Origin: Vreelandella andesensis
GTDB taxonomy: Bacteria > Pseudomonadota > Gammaproteobacteria > Pseudomonadales > Halomonadaceae
Direction of reading: 5' to 3'
DNA: 64,000 bases
Assembly (NCBI RefSeq): GCF_003989795.1
Contig: NZ_RZHG01000015.1
Span: 62,001-126,000 of the forward strand
Under the pieces are notes generated by a model. That model was given only the letters and a program-made list of their open reading frames with translations. It made no database searches and was not told the DNA's origin. How positions within the stretch are numbered: the stretch's first letter is position 1; every line of letters begins with the position of its first letter. Shown here piece by piece: positions 1-9,541 of the stretch. Position numbers and translations under genes: made by a program.

Positions 1-614
1 TGCTCTGGCGTCACGTTGGCAATACTTTCTGCCTGCCAGCCACGAAAGGGCCCGCCAGAGGCGGTTAGCAGCAATTGGCGAACACCGTGCCGACGCAAAC
101 CACCCCTGTGCTCAGTAGGTAGACACTGGTAGATAGCATTATGTTCGGAATCAATTGGCAATAAAGTAGCACCTGAGCGAGCAACAGCATTCATAAACAG
201 TGCGCCACTCATCACCAGTGCTTCTTTATTAGCCAACAGCACTCGCTTACCTGATTCAGCAGCCGCCAACGCTGGCAGCAGACCCGCGGCACCCACAATA
301 GCGGCCATCACCGTGTCCACCTGGGTTTCTCGTGCTACCTGACAAAGCGCTTCAGGCCCTGCAAGAACGTTAGTAGAGAGTCCTGACGTTATAAGTTCCT
401 GTTGTAACCAAGCCGCATCATCAGGGTTATGTAACACAGCAACCGTGGGCTGATGGACGTGACATTGTGCTAAGAGCGCTTCTTTTGAGGTATGAGCCGT
501 CAAGGCATAAACACGGTAGCGATCAGGGTATTGAGCAATGACATCAAGGGTGCTTGTACCGATTGAACCTGTTGAACCAAGTACTGTAATGCGCTGAACA
601 GCGGGCTGACTCAT
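1..614 (-). CDS. dxr: 1-deoxy-D-xylulose 5-phosphate reductoisomerase, N-terminal part (cut by window edge)
   Basis: Converts DXP to 2-C-methyl-erythritol 4-phosphate with NADPH, the committed step of the MEP isoprenoid pathway, in the cytoplasm. About 204 codons are visible, roughly half of the usual ~395 residues; the C-terminus lies beyond base 1. The NADPH-binding motif GSTGSIG is at residues 13-19. Further in are ANKEALV and PIDSEHNAI, the latter holding the metal- and substrate-binding Asp and Glu. The ATG at 614 overlaps the cdsA stop codon by four bases (ATGA), so it is translationally coupled as the distal gene of the frr-uppS-cdsA-dxr run. Both uppS and dxr serve isoprenoid supply. 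Confidence 0.96.
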   Translation of the reverse strand, partial: MSQPAVQRITVLGSTGSIGTSTLDVIAQYPDRYRVYALTAHTSKEALLAQCHVHQPTVAVLHNPDDAAWLQQELITSGLSTNVLAGPEALCQVARETQVDTVMAAIVGAAGLLPALAAAESGKRVLLANKEALVMSGALFMNAVARSGATLLPIDSEHNAIYQCLPTEHRGGLRRHGVRQLLLTASGGPFRGWQAESIANVTPE

Positions 615-1432
615 AGGGCGCTCACCTGTAGATGGATCACCTGCAAATAAAATAGTGCAAAAATAGGGACAGCTGCCGTCAGGCTATCAATACGATCCAG
701 CACGCCGCCATGGCCTGGTAAGAGCTGACTTGAATCTTTGATGTTTCGATAGCGTTTAAGCATGCTTTCAAGTAGATCTCCAAGCACCGAAATAAGCGTA
801 ACTAAACCGGCTATCACCACAAGTGCGACACCCCCCACAAAGCTTATGGGCTGCCAAACAGCAAATACAATCGCTAACAACAATGTAGCCGCAAGACCAC
901 CATAGACACCTTCCCAGGACTTGCCTGGGCTTACTTTTGGAGCAAGCTTGTTTTTACCCCAACGGCTGCCAGCAAAGTAGGCGCCGATATCCGCAGTCCA
1001 GACCAGCAATAGCACAAATAGTAACCATACCGCGCCACTATCGCGGAGCACGTTGAATCCTACCCAGCACGGCAGCAACACCCAGACACCCATTAATAAC
1101 CGTCGAGAGGTGGCTTGCCACTGACCGGTAGTAGCAGGATAGTGAGTCACCCAATAAAGATTCATCACCCATCCCGCTGCTGCCAACCAAAGCGGCCACG
1201 CGGCAAGCACTGTTCCACCTAACCACATCGCCAACATTAACATTGCCATTACGACTACCAAGGCAAAGCGTGCGCTTTGACGGGCTACACCGGCCAAGTT
1301 GGTCCACTCCCAGGCACCTAACAGCACAATTAACGCTGTAAACAGTGCAAACGCCCCACCTTGTAGTCCGAACAAACCGATCAGCGTCAGGGGCGCCAAC
1401 CAAGCTGCAGTAATCATCCGCTGTTTAAGCAC
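611..1432 (-). CDS. cdsA: phosphatidate cytidylyltransferase (CDP-diglyceride synthase)
   Basis: Inner-membrane enzyme that makes CDP-diacylglycerol from phosphatidate and CTP, the precursor of PE, PG and cardiolipin. 273 residues with about eight hydrophobic segments. The family signature sits near the C-terminus: LKRYRNIKD followed by [21 protein letters not shown] is also present. I take the GTG at 1432 as start because the reading [10 protein letters not shown] aligns with the N-terminus of E. coli CdsA (MLKYRLIS), and GAGG lies six bases upstream. It overlaps the end of uppS by 8 bp and the start of dxr by 4 bp, so these genes are one transcription unit. Confidence 0.96.
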   Translation of the reverse strand: MLKQRMITAAWLAPLTLIGLFGLQGGAFALFTALIVLLGAWEWTNLAGVARQSARFALVVVMAMLMLAMWLGGTVLAAWPLWLAAAGWVMNLYWVTHYPATTGQWQATSRRLLMGVWVLLPCWVGFNVLRDSGAVWLLFVLLLVWTADIGAYFAGSRWGKNKLAPKVSPGKSWEGVYGGLAATLLLAIVFAVWQPISFVGGVALVVIAGLVTLISVLGDLLESMLKRYRNIKDSSQLLPGHGGVLDRIDSLTAAVPIFALFYLQVIHLQVSAL

Positions 1433-2210
1433 CTTGCGCCTCTATTTGTGCGTCGGTCATACCAAAACGACGGCGGCGCAGGCAAAAATCGTCCAGCGCC
1501 TCATCCAGTGCCGCCCCGTTGAAATCTGGCCAGAGCAGCGGCGAGAAATGCAGCTCCGCGTAAGCCAGCTGCCATAACATGAAATTAGATAGCCGCTGCT
1601 CCCCGCTAGTGCGTATGCATAAATCTATCGGCGGAACATTGTGCGTATTCATCGCCGCATTAAGGCGTGCTTCATCAATGTCGGAAGCTGCTAACTCACC
1701 GGCGGCTACTTGCTCCGCCAACTGCCTAGCTGCCCGGGTAAGATCCCATTGGCCGCCGTAGTTGGCAGCGATAACCAAATGCATACCGGTATTCTCGGCG
1801 GTTAACGCCTCGGCACGCTGAATATGCTTTTGAATGGCATGGGAAAAACCACGCTGCTCACCAATAATTGACAGGCGAATATTACGCTCATTGAGCTTTT
1901 TAACTTCGCGTTTAAGCGCCATCAAAAAAAGCTCCATTAGCGCATTCACCTCAGCTGCGGGACGCTTCCAATTTTCGCTGGAAAAGGCAAAAAGACTCAA
2001 TGTCTGAACGCCTCGTTGCGCAGCACGTTCAATTACCGCTCTAACGGCTTCAACACCGGCTCTGTGACCGCGCACTCCAGAAAGCCCACGAGCCCGCGCC
2101 CAGCGGTTATTACCATCCATAATAATAGCGACATGGGATGGCGGCGCCTCCTCGGTCTGAGAAGGGGTCGCGTCGTCCTGCTGCGCTTTAGGAAGCTGCG
2201 GAGACGTCAT
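1425..2210 (-). CDS. uppS: isoprenyl transferase (undecaprenyl diphosphate synthase)
   Basis: Cis-prenyltransferase that extends farnesyl diphosphate with eight isopentenyl units to give the C55 lipid carrier for peptidoglycan and O-antigen. The diagnostic IIMDGNNRWA motif (catalytic Asp) is near residue 30, SSENWKRP follows, and RTSGEQRLSNFMLWQ with AELHF marks the C-terminal substrate-binding region. The ATG at 2210 gives 261 residues; a GTG at 2225 in the same frame would add five. The 25 residues ahead of the fold are hydrophilic and likely disordered. Sits between frr and cdsA, with a 106-bp gap to frr. Confidence 0.95.
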   Translation of the reverse strand: MTSPQLPKAQQDDATPSQTEEAPPSHVAIIMDGNNRWARARGLSGVRGHRAGVEAVRAVIERAAQRGVQTLSLFAFSSENWKRPAAEVNALMELFLMALKREVKKLNERNIRLSIIGEQRGFSHAIQKHIQRAEALTAENTGMHLVIAANYGGQWDLTRAARQLAEQVAAGELAASDIDEARLNAAMNTHNVPPIDLCIRTSGEQRLSNFMLWQLAYAELHFSPLLWPDFNGAALDEALDDFCLRRRRFGMTDAQIEAQGA

Positions 2211-2255
2211 GGGTTCTCGCACCAAAGATCAGTCATAGTAAAGCCAAACGATGGT

Positions 2256-2280
2256 CCACGGGCAGCCAAGCTCCCCGTGG
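2256..2280. other. perfect 7-bp inverted repeat between frr and uppS
   Basis: CCACGGG and CCCGTGG flank an 11-base loop in the gap after frr (minus strand). No T-run follows on either strand, so it does not look like a complete intrinsic terminator. It may be an mRNA processing or stability hairpin. Confidence 0.35.
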
Positions 2281-2316
2281 TTGATTGAAAGCAGGTAGCT
2301 ATTTTTATAATAATAG

Positions 2317-2874
2317 TTAGACCTGCATGAGATCCTGTTCCTTTGCAGCAAGTGCTTTATCGACCTCGGCAATATACTTATCCGTCAGCTTCTGGATTTC
2401 GTCTTCACCCTGGCGCTGATCATCTTCGGTAATTTCTTTATCTTTCAGCAAAGATTTAAAATCACCATTGGCGTCACGACGTACATTTCGCACAGCCACG
2501 CGCGCATGTTCTGCTTCACTACGCGCTTGTTTGATATAACCTTTGCGCGTCTCTTCCGTCAACATCGGCATCGGCACACGAATGACATTACCAGCGCTAG
2601 CAGGATTAAGGCCTAGATCAGAGGTCATGATCGCCTTCTCAATCTTGGGCACCATGCCCTGCTCCCAAGGCGTTACTGTCAGCGTACGAGCATCTTCCAC
2701 GTTGACGGAAGCCACTTGGTTTAGCGGCACCTGACCACCGTAATAATCAACGGTAACGGCGTCTAGAATACTGGGATGAGCACGCCCTGTACGAATCTTG
2801 TTGAAGTTACTGCTCAGCGCTTCAACACTTTTCTTCATGCGAGAATCTGCATCTTTCTTGATGTCATTGATCAC
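2317..2874 (-). CDS. frr: ribosome recycling factor
   Basis: Splits post-termination ribosomes together with EF-G. 185 residues, the standard family length. Conserved segments visible are [15 protein letters not shown] near residue 25, [13 protein letters not shown] near 100 and VRNVRRDAN near 127, all typical of RRF. The start is a GTG at 2874 ([11 protein letters not shown]) with GAGGG about nine bases upstream inside the end of pyrH; only four bases separate the two genes. The gene order tsf-pyrH-frr is near universal in proteobacteria and supports the assignment. Confidence 0.97.
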   Translation of the reverse strand: MINDIKKDADSRMKKSVEALSSNFNKIRTGRAHPSILDAVTVDYYGGQVPLNQVASVNVEDARTLTVTPWEQGMVPKIEKAIMTSDLGLNPASAGNVIRVPMPMLTEETRKGYIKQARSEAEHARVAVRNVRRDANGDFKSLLKDKEITEDDQRQGEDEIQKLTDKYIAEVDKALAAKEQDLMQV

Positions 2875-2878
2875 GATA

Positions 2879-3652
2879 TTACCCTCTGTCTATCAGCGTG
2901 CCTTCCTTGCCCCCTACTACCAAATTCAGCAGGGCACCAGGCTTGTTCATATCAAACACCCGCACCGGCATATTATGGTCACGTACCAGGCAGATAGCGG
3001 TCAAATCCATAACGCCCAATTTTTGATCTAGGGCATCGTCGTAAGAGAGCTGGTCGTACTTCACGGCATCGGGATATTTAACTGGGTCCTTATTGTACAC
3101 GCCGTCCACCTTAGTGGCTTTGATCACCACATCGACGTCTACTTCAATACCACGTAAGCAAGCGGCAGAGTCGGTCGTGAAGAAAGGGTTGCCCGTTCCA
3201 GCAGAAAACAGCACCACGTCTCCCGACGTTAAGTAGCGGATGGCGGTGCGGCGATCATAGTGTTCCACCACACCACTCATGGGAATCGCTGACATCACCC
3301 GTGAACGAATATTGGAGCGCTCCAGGGCATCACGCATGGCTAGGGCATTCATGACCGTTGCCAGCATTCCCATGTGGTCCCCCGTCACCCGATCCATGCC
3401 AGCTTGATTAAGCGCCGCGCCACGGAACAGATTTCCGCCACCAATCACAATACCCACCTGAACGCCAATGCCAACCAACTGGCCAATCTCTAGCGCCATA
3501 CGATCCAGCACTTTCGGATCAATACCAAAATCGTGCTCCCCCATTAGCGCTTCACCAGACAGCTTCAGCAAAATACGCTTGTATTTTGATTTCGACTTTT
3601 CAGTCTTGCTGACAGCAACCGCGGGGGTGGACTCTTGAACATCACGTGACAT
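2879..3652 (-). CDS. pyrH: UMP kinase
   Basis: Phosphorylates UMP to UDP with ATP; a hexameric amino-acid-kinase-fold enzyme, activated by GTP and inhibited by UTP in relatives. 257 residues from the ATG at 3652. The family motifs [19 protein letters not shown] and [12 protein letters not shown] are all present, and TKVDGVY lies in the nucleotide-binding half. The start is set by AGGAGAG six bases upstream; a longer open frame reaching back to 3703 has no such site. The first ~20 residues ([15 protein letters not shown]) extend beyond the E. coli protein (241 aa). Located between tsf and frr. Confidence 0.96.
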   Translation of the reverse strand: MSRDVQESTPAVAVSKTEKSKSKYKRILLKLSGEALMGEHDFGIDPKVLDRMALEIGQLVGIGVQVGIVIGGGNLFRGAALNQAGMDRVTGDHMGMLATVMNALAMRDALERSNIRSRVMSAIPMSGVVEHYDRRTAIRYLTSGDVVLFSAGTGNPFFTTDSAACLRGIEVDVDVVIKATKVDGVYNKDPVKYPDAVKYDQLSYDDALDQKLGVMDLTAICLVRDHNMPVRVFDMNKPGALLNLVVGGKEGTLIDRG

Positions 3653-3720
3653 GGCATCTCTCCTGAGGCAGACCTGAACACAGGTGGGCGGGGACGGCCC
3701 CATTTTTCACAGGAGCCGGA

Positions 3721-3750
3721 TACACAAAGGCGTGCGCTCGCGCGCACGCC
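3721..3750 (-). terminator. probable terminator or hairpin after tsf
   Basis: A strong GC-rich hairpin, GGCGTGCGC and GCGCACGCC around a TCGC loop (3729-3750), lies just after the tsf stop on the minus strand and is followed by TTTGTGT. The T-run is short, so termination is probably partial, with read-through into pyrH. Confidence 0.55.
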
Positions 3751-3773
3751 ATTTCTTTCTGAAACCTCTGACC

Positions 3774-4643
3774 TTAGCGACGGCCAGCCTGTTCCATAAC
3801 TTCTTTAGCAAAGTCGACTTCTTCTTTCTCGATGCCTTCGCCCACTTCAAAACGCGTGAAGCTAACCACTTCGCCACCCGCCGCTTTCACGAACTCGGAA
3901 ACAGACTGGTTCGGGTCTTTAACGAACGGCTGTTCGGTCAAGCTGTTCTCGGCCAGGTACTTTTTCAGGCGACCTTGAACCATTTTCTCAGCGATCTGTT
4001 CTGGCTTACCGGCCATGTCCGGCTGGGCTAAAATAATCGCTTTTTCTTTATCCAGTTCTTCCTGCGGCATGTCTTCTGGGTGCGCAACTGACGGATTGAT
4101 CGCTGCAACGTGCATAGCAACGTCTTTAGCAGCTTCCGAGTTACCACCCTTGAGAACAGTCAAAACGCCGATTCGGCCGCCGTGAACGTATTCACCGACC
4201 AAGCCGCCTTCAACAGCATTCACAACAACGGCACGACGCACGCCGATATTTTCGCCGATCTTCTGTACCAACTGCTCACGAGTAGACTCGAGATCGCCAG
4301 CCATTACCGCTGCAACGTCTTCGTTTTTCGCCGCAAAGAACGCATCAACGATCTTATTAGTAAAAGCGATGAAGTTGTCGTCACGGGCAACAAAGTCAGT
4401 CTCGGAGTTGATTTCGACCATCACACCGTAGCTGCCGTCTTCTGCTACACGAGTAACAACGGCACCCTCTGCGGCGGTACGACCGGCTTTTTTCGCGGCT
4501 TTAAGGCCAGAGCTTTTACGCAGGTTCTCGATTGCAACTTCGATATCACCGTCGGCTTCAGTAAGTGCTTTTTTACACTCCATCATGCCAAGACCGGTAC
4601 GTTCGCGCAGTTCCTTAACCTGAGAGGCGCTGATAGCTGCCAT
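3774..4643 (-). CDS. tsf: translation elongation factor Ts
   Basis: Guanine-nucleotide exchange factor for EF-Tu. 289 residues. The N-terminal UBA-like domain contains [13 protein letters not shown] (residues ~15-27), and the exchange motif TDFVARD is at about residue 80; Asp and Phe of this motif contact EF-Tu. The following regions match the core and coiled-coil domains. The ATG at 4643 has GAGGTG about seven bases upstream. It is downstream of rpsB and separated from it by an intergenic terminator-like hairpin, as in E. coli where tsf is expressed partly by read-through. Confidence 0.97.
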   Translation of the reverse strand: MAAISASQVKELRERTGLGMMECKKALTEADGDIEVAIENLRKSSGLKAAKKAGRTAAEGAVVTRVAEDGSYGVMVEINSETDFVARDDNFIAFTNKIVDAFFAAKNEDVAAVMAGDLESTREQLVQKIGENIGVRRAVVVNAVEGGLVGEYVHGGRIGVLTVLKGGNSEAAKDVAMHVAAINPSVAHPEDMPQEELDKEKAIILAQPDMAGKPEQIAEKMVQGRLKKYLAENSLTEQPFVKDPNQSVSEFVKAAGGEVVSFTRFEVGEGIEKEEVDFAKEVMEQAGRR

Positions 4644-4793
4644 GAGTTTTCACCTCGGAAATGGTTCTAACTGAAAGTTAAACACGCTACAGAGTATAAG
4701 CTCGGTAGATGACCGTTGCGTATCACTTTGCAGAGCGCTCGCCGGCATTGAGTGTCCGGCATAATCGGCCCGCTTGAGCGAACTCAGCGCGGG

Positions 4794-4816
4794 AAAAAGG
4801 GGGCATAAGGCCCCCT
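4794..4816 (-). terminator. rpsB-tsf intergenic terminator/attenuator
   Basis: On the minus strand GGGGGC and GCCCCC pair around a five-base loop and are followed directly by TTTTT. It sits 44 bases past the rpsB stop and before tsf, so it probably lets only part of the rpsB transcripts continue into tsf. Confidence 0.75.
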
Positions 4817-4860
4817 CTTAACATGATGCGGCTCACCTGCCCGCCGCACCATAACAACCG

Positions 4861-5610
4861 TTACTCGGCAGCAGCGTCAGTGTCGGCAGAAGCGGTTTCT
4901 TCAGTCACTTCAACAAACTCGTCCGGACGACCTTCTTTCGCACGACCACACGCGTCAGCAATGGCTTTCACGTAGATCTGAATAGCGCGAATGGAGTCAT
5001 CGTTACCCGGGATCACGTAATCAACGCCATCTGGGTTTGAGTTTGTATCTACCACACCAATAACCGGGATACCCAGCTTGTTGGCTTCGTTGATCGCAAT
5101 GCGTTCGTGATCAACGTCGATAACGAACAGCGCGTCAGGAAGGCCGCCCATGTTCTTAATACCGCCGATAGAGCGTTCAAGCTTGTCTTGCTCACGCGTC
5201 GCCATCAAGACTTCTTTCTTGGTCAGCTTCTCGAACGTACCGTCTTCGCGCATTGTTTCTAAGTCGCGCAGACGCTTGATGGACTGACGAATGGTCTTGA
5301 AGTTTGTCAGCATGCCACCCAACCAGCGATGGTTGACGAACGGCTGGTTAACGCGGTTTGCTTCTTCTTTGATGATCTTGCTAGCGCTGCGCTTGGTGCC
5401 AACAAACAAAATTTTGTTGTTGGATGCCGCCATCTTCTCAACCACGTCGATCGCTTCGTTCAGCGCCGGCAGAGTGTGCTCAAGGTTGATGATATGAATC
5501 TTATTGCGCGCGCCGAAGATGAACTTGCCCATCTTCGGATTCCAGTACTTGGTTTGGTGACCGAAGTGAGCGCCTGCTTTCAGCAGGTCACGCATATTAA
5601 CGTGAGACAT
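4861..5610 (-). CDS. rpsB: 30S ribosomal protein S2
   Basis: Small-subunit protein at the head-platform junction that helps recruit S1. 249 residues. It opens [19 protein letters not shown], with [17 protein letters not shown] and the [10 protein letters not shown] segment characteristic of S2; [14 protein letters not shown] lies near the C-terminus. The tail is acidic ([17 protein letters not shown]). AGGAG stands eight bases before the ATG. Expression is probably set by the extended -10 promoter at 5837-5865 and by autoregulation through the long leader. Confidence 0.98.
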   Translation of the reverse strand: MSHVNMRDLLKAGAHFGHQTKYWNPKMGKFIFGARNKIHIINLEHTLPALNEAIDVVEKMAASNNKILFVGTKRSASKIIKEEANRVNQPFVNHRWLGGMLTNFKTIRQSIKRLRDLETMREDGTFEKLTKKEVLMATREQDKLERSIGGIKNMGGLPDALFVIDVDHERIAINEANKLGIPVIGVVDTNSNPDGVDYVIPGNDDSIRAIQIYVKAIADACGRAKEGRPDEFVEVTEETASADTDAAAE

Positions 5611-5836
5611 GATAAAACTCCTGAAACTCGGGTTAGGCCTCCACGCACCCCATGGATCCGACCAGTGGCGTCGTTAAACGTCGCCAGCGGCACCCGGGAC
5701 CATGTGCCGGTGCATGTGTGTTTTCAAGGCTTGCTGTTTAGCAATACAGACTATCTGCATTGCGTTTAAATAGCCTTTCTGCAGATGACCAATCGACAAA
5801 GAAGCATTGGATGGCGATTGCAGGAAAGCGCGCGGC
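5611..5836 (-). promoter_or_regulatory. rpsB 5' leader, candidate S2 autoregulatory RNA
   Basis: The 336 bases between rpsB and the divergent map gene hold no credible gene. About 220 of them would be transcribed ahead of rpsB. The leader contains a near-perfect hairpin (TGGCG and CGCCA arms, 5666-5686) and, nearer the gene, GGGGTGCGTGGAGGCC, which resembles the G-rich conserved block I recall from gammaproteobacterial rpsB leaders that bind S2. The assignment rests on position and this partial likeness only. Confidence 0.45.
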
Positions 5837-5865
5837 TTTATACCATAGATCATTACCAAGATGAA
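5837..5865 (-). promoter_or_regulatory. rpsB promoter with extended -10
   Basis: Read on the minus strand: TTCATC (5860-5865), a 17-base spacer, then TATAAA (5837-5842) preceded by TGG, forming an extended -10 (TGnTATAAA). Transcription would begin near 5830. An extended -10 is also described for E. coli rpsB. Confidence 0.6.
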
Positions 5866-5946
5866 GTCACAGCGCATGTAACGGTCTTAATTTACCGCTC
5901 ACCATTGCCGTTCACCACTTACTTTTAGAACCCACATCGAGAATTC

Positions 5947-6738
5947 ATGAACGTTCCTATCAAGACGCCTTCTGAAATCGAGAAAATGCGCGAAGCCGGG
6001 CGCCAAGCCGCCCGCGTCATTGAAATGATCACTCCCCATGTCAAGGCGGGGATATCTACGGGTGAAATCGATCACCTTTGCCACGATTTCATTGTTAACA
6101 ATTTAGGCTCTACACCTGCGCCGTTAAATTACCATGGCTTTCCGAAAGCAACCTGCACATCAATCAATCACGTGGTTTGCCATGGCATCCCCGATGACGC
6201 CAAAAAGCTGAAAAACGGCGACATCATGAATCTGGACATTACCGTCAAAACAACGGATGGCTACCACGGTGATTCCAGTGTGATGTTCGTGATCGGAGAA
6301 ACAATCCAGGGCGAGCGCTTATGCCGTATTACTCAAGAGTGTCTGTATAAAAGCATTGCGTTGGTAAAACCAGGTGTACGTCTGTCAGAACTTGCCCGCG
6401 CCATACAGCAACATGCTGAAGTCCATGGTTATTCTGTGGTCCGCGATTTTTGCGGCCACGGCATCGGTGCCGATTTCCACGAAGATCCGCAGTTTCTTCA
6501 CTACGATGGCTATGCACCAGATGCTGACATTCAATTGGAAGCTGGCATGTGTTTTACGATCGAACCAATGATTAACGTGGGCGGCTACAAAACCAAAGTG
6601 TTGCGCGATGGCTGGACCGCGGTTACCAAAGACCGAAGCTTGTCTGCTCAGTGGGAGCACACGCTGCTGGTCACAGAAACCGGTGTTGACGTGCTGACCG
6701 CACGCAGCAACGAAGACTTTAGCTTTCTGAATCACTGA
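5947..6738 (+). CDS. map: methionine aminopeptidase, type I
   Basis: Removes the initiator Met from nascent proteins with small second residues; dinuclear metal enzyme. 263 residues, close to E. coli Map (264). The metal ligands can be traced: the first Asp in NLDITVKTTDGYHGDSS with the second Asp in GDSS, His in GHGIG, Glu in FTIEPM and Glu in WEHTLLVTE. The substrate His is in NHVVCHGIP. No clear Shine-Dalgarno precedes the ATG. Divergent from rpsB, a common arrangement, and overlapping glnD by one base (TGATG). Confidence 0.98.
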   Translation: MNVPIKTPSEIEKMREAGRQAARVIEMITPHVKAGISTGEIDHLCHDFIVNNLGSTPAPLNYHGFPKATCTSINHVVCHGIPDDAKKLKNGDIMNLDITVKTTDGYHGDSSVMFVIGETIQGERLCRITQECLYKSIALVKPGVRLSELARAIQQHAEVHGYSVVRDFCGHGIGADFHEDPQFLHYDGYAPDADIQLEAGMCFTIEPMINVGGYKTKVLRDGWTAVTKDRSLSAQWEHTLLVTETGVDVLTARSNEDFSFLNH

Positions 6739-9413
6739 TGCTTCTTCATCACTACCGGTTCGAGCCGGACACCACGCTCTATGATCTTGATTTGTTTCGC
6801 ACTGAGCTAGCCGGATCACGTTCTCCTATTGCACCATTTAAGGCGGCGCTGCGAGAGTTACAAACTAGGCTGGATGAACAGTTTCGTTCCGGGGCGGATA
6901 TACGCGACCTTGTCCGCGGACGAGCGTGGTATCTGGACCAGCTACTGGCCATTGCCTGGGCGCAGCACAATTGGCCTGACGAGGGCGTCGCTCTAGTGGC
7001 AGTCGGCGGCTACGGTCGAGGCGAGCTGCACCCACACTCGGATATCGACCTCCTGCTATTATTAGAGCACGATGACGACACTCCCTATCGCGAGCCGCTA
7101 AGCGCATTTATTACTTTCTTATGGGATATTGGCCTTGAGATCGGCCATAGCGTGCGCTCGCTTAATGACTGTGAGCGGGAGGCCGAGGCCGATGTCACCG
7201 TGATTACCAACCTGCTGGAATCGCGACTCATTGCCGGCCCCGAAAACCTTCGCCAAAAGATGCGTGAACGCCTCAGTGCCGAGCATATTTGGCCTGCCGA
7301 TCGTTTTTTCGAAGCGAAATGGCAAGAACAAATTGCCCGCCACTACCGTTACAACAACTCTGAATATCATCTAGAGCCAAACCTCAAAAGCTCCCCAGGC
7401 GGCCTGCGTGATATTCAAATGATCGGCTGGGTAGCTAAACGCCACTTTGGCACTGAGCACTATGCCGACATTGTTGCGAATGGCTTTATGAATGATGCCG
7501 AGCTTCGCATCCTAAGCCAGGGCCAAGCCTTTTTGTGGCAGGTGCGCTATACCCTGCACATGCTGACTGGCCGCGCCGAAGATCGGCTACTGTTTGATCA
7601 TCAGCGCACTATTGCCGAGATGTTTGGCTTTAGGGATACCCCTGAGCGCTTAGCGGTTGAACAGTTTATGAAGCGCTACTACCGGCATGTGACCGCACTT
7701 GCAGGGCTTAACGACATGCTGTTACAGCACTTTGATGAGGTTATCCTGCGCGGAAAAGAAGCGCTGGAAACCGTTAAGCTGAACGAGCGCTTCGAAACGA
7801 AAGGCGGCTACATTCAGGTGCGCTCTCGCAATCTGTTCCGAGAACGTCCTGCGGCCATGCTGGAATTGTTCCTGCTGATGGCCAAGCACCCGGAAATAGA
7901 AGGTGTCCGCGCTGACACCATTCGCTTGATCCGCGACCACCGCCATCAAATCGATGATCACTACCGTGAAGACCCTCGCCATCAGCGGCTGTTCATGTCC
8001 ATTTTACGGGCACCGGGCAATGTCCCCCGCCAGTTAAGGCGCATGAACCGTTATGGCATTTTAGGCAAGTACCTTCCCGAGTTTGGTCGCGCTGTCGGGT
8101 TGATGCAACACGACTTATTTCACATTTACACGGTAGACGCCCACACCCTGCGCTTGCTGAAGTTTATACACGGTTTTCGCAAATCGGATGCCAAAGATGA
8201 GTTTCCCGTGGCGGCAAACCTGATTCATCAGCTACCTAAAATGGATCTACTATGGATTGCCGGCCTTTTTCACGATGTTGGTAAAGGCCGCGGCGGCGAT
8301 CATTCTGAAATTGGCGCGCGTGATGTTGAGCACTTCTGTCATCGGCACCATGTTTCTCAGCACGACACCAATTTGCTGCGCTGGTTGGTAGAGCATCACC
8401 TGCTGATGTCCATGACTGCCCAGAAGCGCGACATTAGTGATCCCGATGTGATTCGTGACTTCGCCCTAACGGTGCGCGACGAAACCCGCTTAGACTATCT
8501 CTACGTGCTCACAGTGGCCGATATAAACGCTACCAACCCCACCCTGTGGAACGGCTGGCGTGCATCACTGTTGCGACAGCTTCATGCCGAAACCAAGCGC
8601 GCGCTGCGGAGAGGGTTAAAAAATCCGCCTGAGCGTGATGACTGGGTACGCGAAACTCGCACTGAAGCTCGCTCGCTGCTGCAAACTGTCGGCGTAGACA
8701 GCGCCCAGATTGACCACCTATGGGAATCCCTTGGGGAAGACTATTTTCTTCAATACGCACCCAGCGAAATTGTCTGGCAAACCCAAGGTATTCTTGCCCA
8801 CCAGCCGTCTGATTTGCCGCTGGTCTTAATTAGCGCGCCCACCGTCGACATGGCCGAAGGTGGCACCAAAGTATTTATTCATACCCGTTCGGTGGACGAT
8901 CTATTTGCGGCGACCGCCGCCGCCATGGAGCAGTTAGGGTTATCTATCCACGATGCCCGCATCGCCACCTCACACAACGACTGGACGCTAAATACGTTCA
9001 TCGTGCTAGATCATTATGGTCAACCTATCCGCGACCCTGAACATATTAAAGAGATGCATCGGCACCTCGTCGAAGAGCTAGACGACCCGGAAGATTATCC
9101 AGAGATCGTTACGCGCCACACACCGCGCCAGCTAAAACACTTCAAAGTACCTACCGAGGTAGTGATTGAGCAGGATCCAGCCAACGAACGTACGCTACTA
9201 GAACTGACCGCCCCAGACCGCCCCGGTCTGCTGGCTCGTGTGGGGCGCATTTTTATGGAACAGGATATTGCCTTATCGGCGGCGAAAATTGCCACGCTAG
9301 GAGAACGGGTTGAAGACGTTTTCTTTATCACCACAAAAGCAGGCGAGCCGCTTACTGATCCAGAACGGCAACAGCAGCTTCGCGAACGACTTATCGAAGT
9401 GTTAGGCGTGTGA
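6738..9413 (+). CDS. glnD: bifunctional PII uridylyltransferase / uridylyl-removing enzyme
   Basis: Glutamine sensor that uridylylates PII proteins when glutamine is low and deuridylylates them when it is high, controlling glutamine synthetase and NtrBC. 891 residues. The nucleotidyltransferase motif GGYGRGELHPHSDIDL is near residue 93. The HD hydrolase domain has LFHDVGKGRGGDHS near 513. Two C-terminal ACT domains follow (around 710 and 820, the second with TAPDRPGLLARVG). The ATG overlaps the map stop, so translation is coupled. Transcription of the downstream dapC probably has its own promoter at 9447-9475. Confidence 0.97.
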   Translation: MLLHHYRFEPDTTLYDLDLFRTELAGSRSPIAPFKAALRELQTRLDEQFRSGADIRDLVRGRAWYLDQLLAIAWAQHNWPDEGVALVAVGGYGRGELHPHSDIDLLLLLEHDDDTPYREPLSAFITFLWDIGLEIGHSVRSLNDCEREAEADVTVITNLLESRLIAGPENLRQKMRERLSAEHIWPADRFFEAKWQEQIARHYRYNNSEYHLEPNLKSSPGGLRDIQMIGWVAKRHFGTEHYADIVANGFMNDAELRILSQGQAFLWQVRYTLHMLTGRAEDRLLFDHQRTIAEMFGFRDTPERLAVEQFMKRYYRHVTALAGLNDMLLQHFDEVILRGKEALETVKLNERFETKGGYIQVRSRNLFRERPAAMLELFLLMAKHPEIEGVRADTIRLIRDHRHQIDDHYREDPRHQRLFMSILRAPGNVPRQLRRMNRYGILGKYLPEFGRAVGLMQHDLFHIYTVDAHTLRLLKFIHGFRKSDAKDEFPVAANLIHQLPKMDLLWIAGLFHDVGKGRGGDHSEIGARDVEHFCHRHHVSQHDTNLLRWLVEHHLLMSMTAQKRDISDPDVIRDFALTVRDETRLDYLYVLTVADINATNPTLWNGWRASLLRQLHAETKRALRRGLKNPPERDDWVRETRTEARSLLQTVGVDSAQIDHLWESLGEDYFLQYAPSEIVWQTQGILAHQPSDLPLVLISAPTVDMAEGGTKVFIHTRSVDDLFAATAAAMEQLGLSIHDARIATSHNDWTLNTFIVLDHYGQPIRDPEHIKEMHRHLVEELDDPEDYPEIVTRHTPRQLKHFKVPTEVVIEQDPANERTLLELTAPDRPGLLARVGRIFMEQDIALSAAKIATLGERVEDVFFITTKAGEPLTDPERQQQLRERLIEVLGV

Positions 9414-9446
9414 GTGTGTAAATAAGCAACACCTTGGTGGTTAAGT

Positions 9447-9475
9447 TTGAGGTGCCACCAGGGGTTGCCTATAAT
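9447..9475 (+). promoter_or_regulatory. sigma-70 type promoter ahead of dapC
   Basis: TTGAGG (9447-9452), exactly 17 bases, then a perfect TATAAT (9470-9475), in the gap after glnD. The predicted start is near 9482, giving a ~60-base leader to the dapC ATG. Confidence 0.75.
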
Positions 9476-9541
9476 CAACGGTTTAGTTGGTCGTTTTACA
9501 GACATCCAGTACCGCCTTTAGGCTATATCAACGGACATGCC

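Noticed and set aside
61..614. Broken or degraded gene at the left edge
   Set aside because: Frame is open from the ATG at 614 to base 1 with all dxr motifs; it is only cut by the window.
4110..4670. 186-codon frame antisense to tsf
   Set aside because: Shadow of a strongly biased coding sequence; no ribosome site, no family likeness.
5329..5769. 146-codon frame antisense to rpsB running into its leader
   Set aside because: Overlaps a conserved ribosomal gene and its leader with no evidence of its own.
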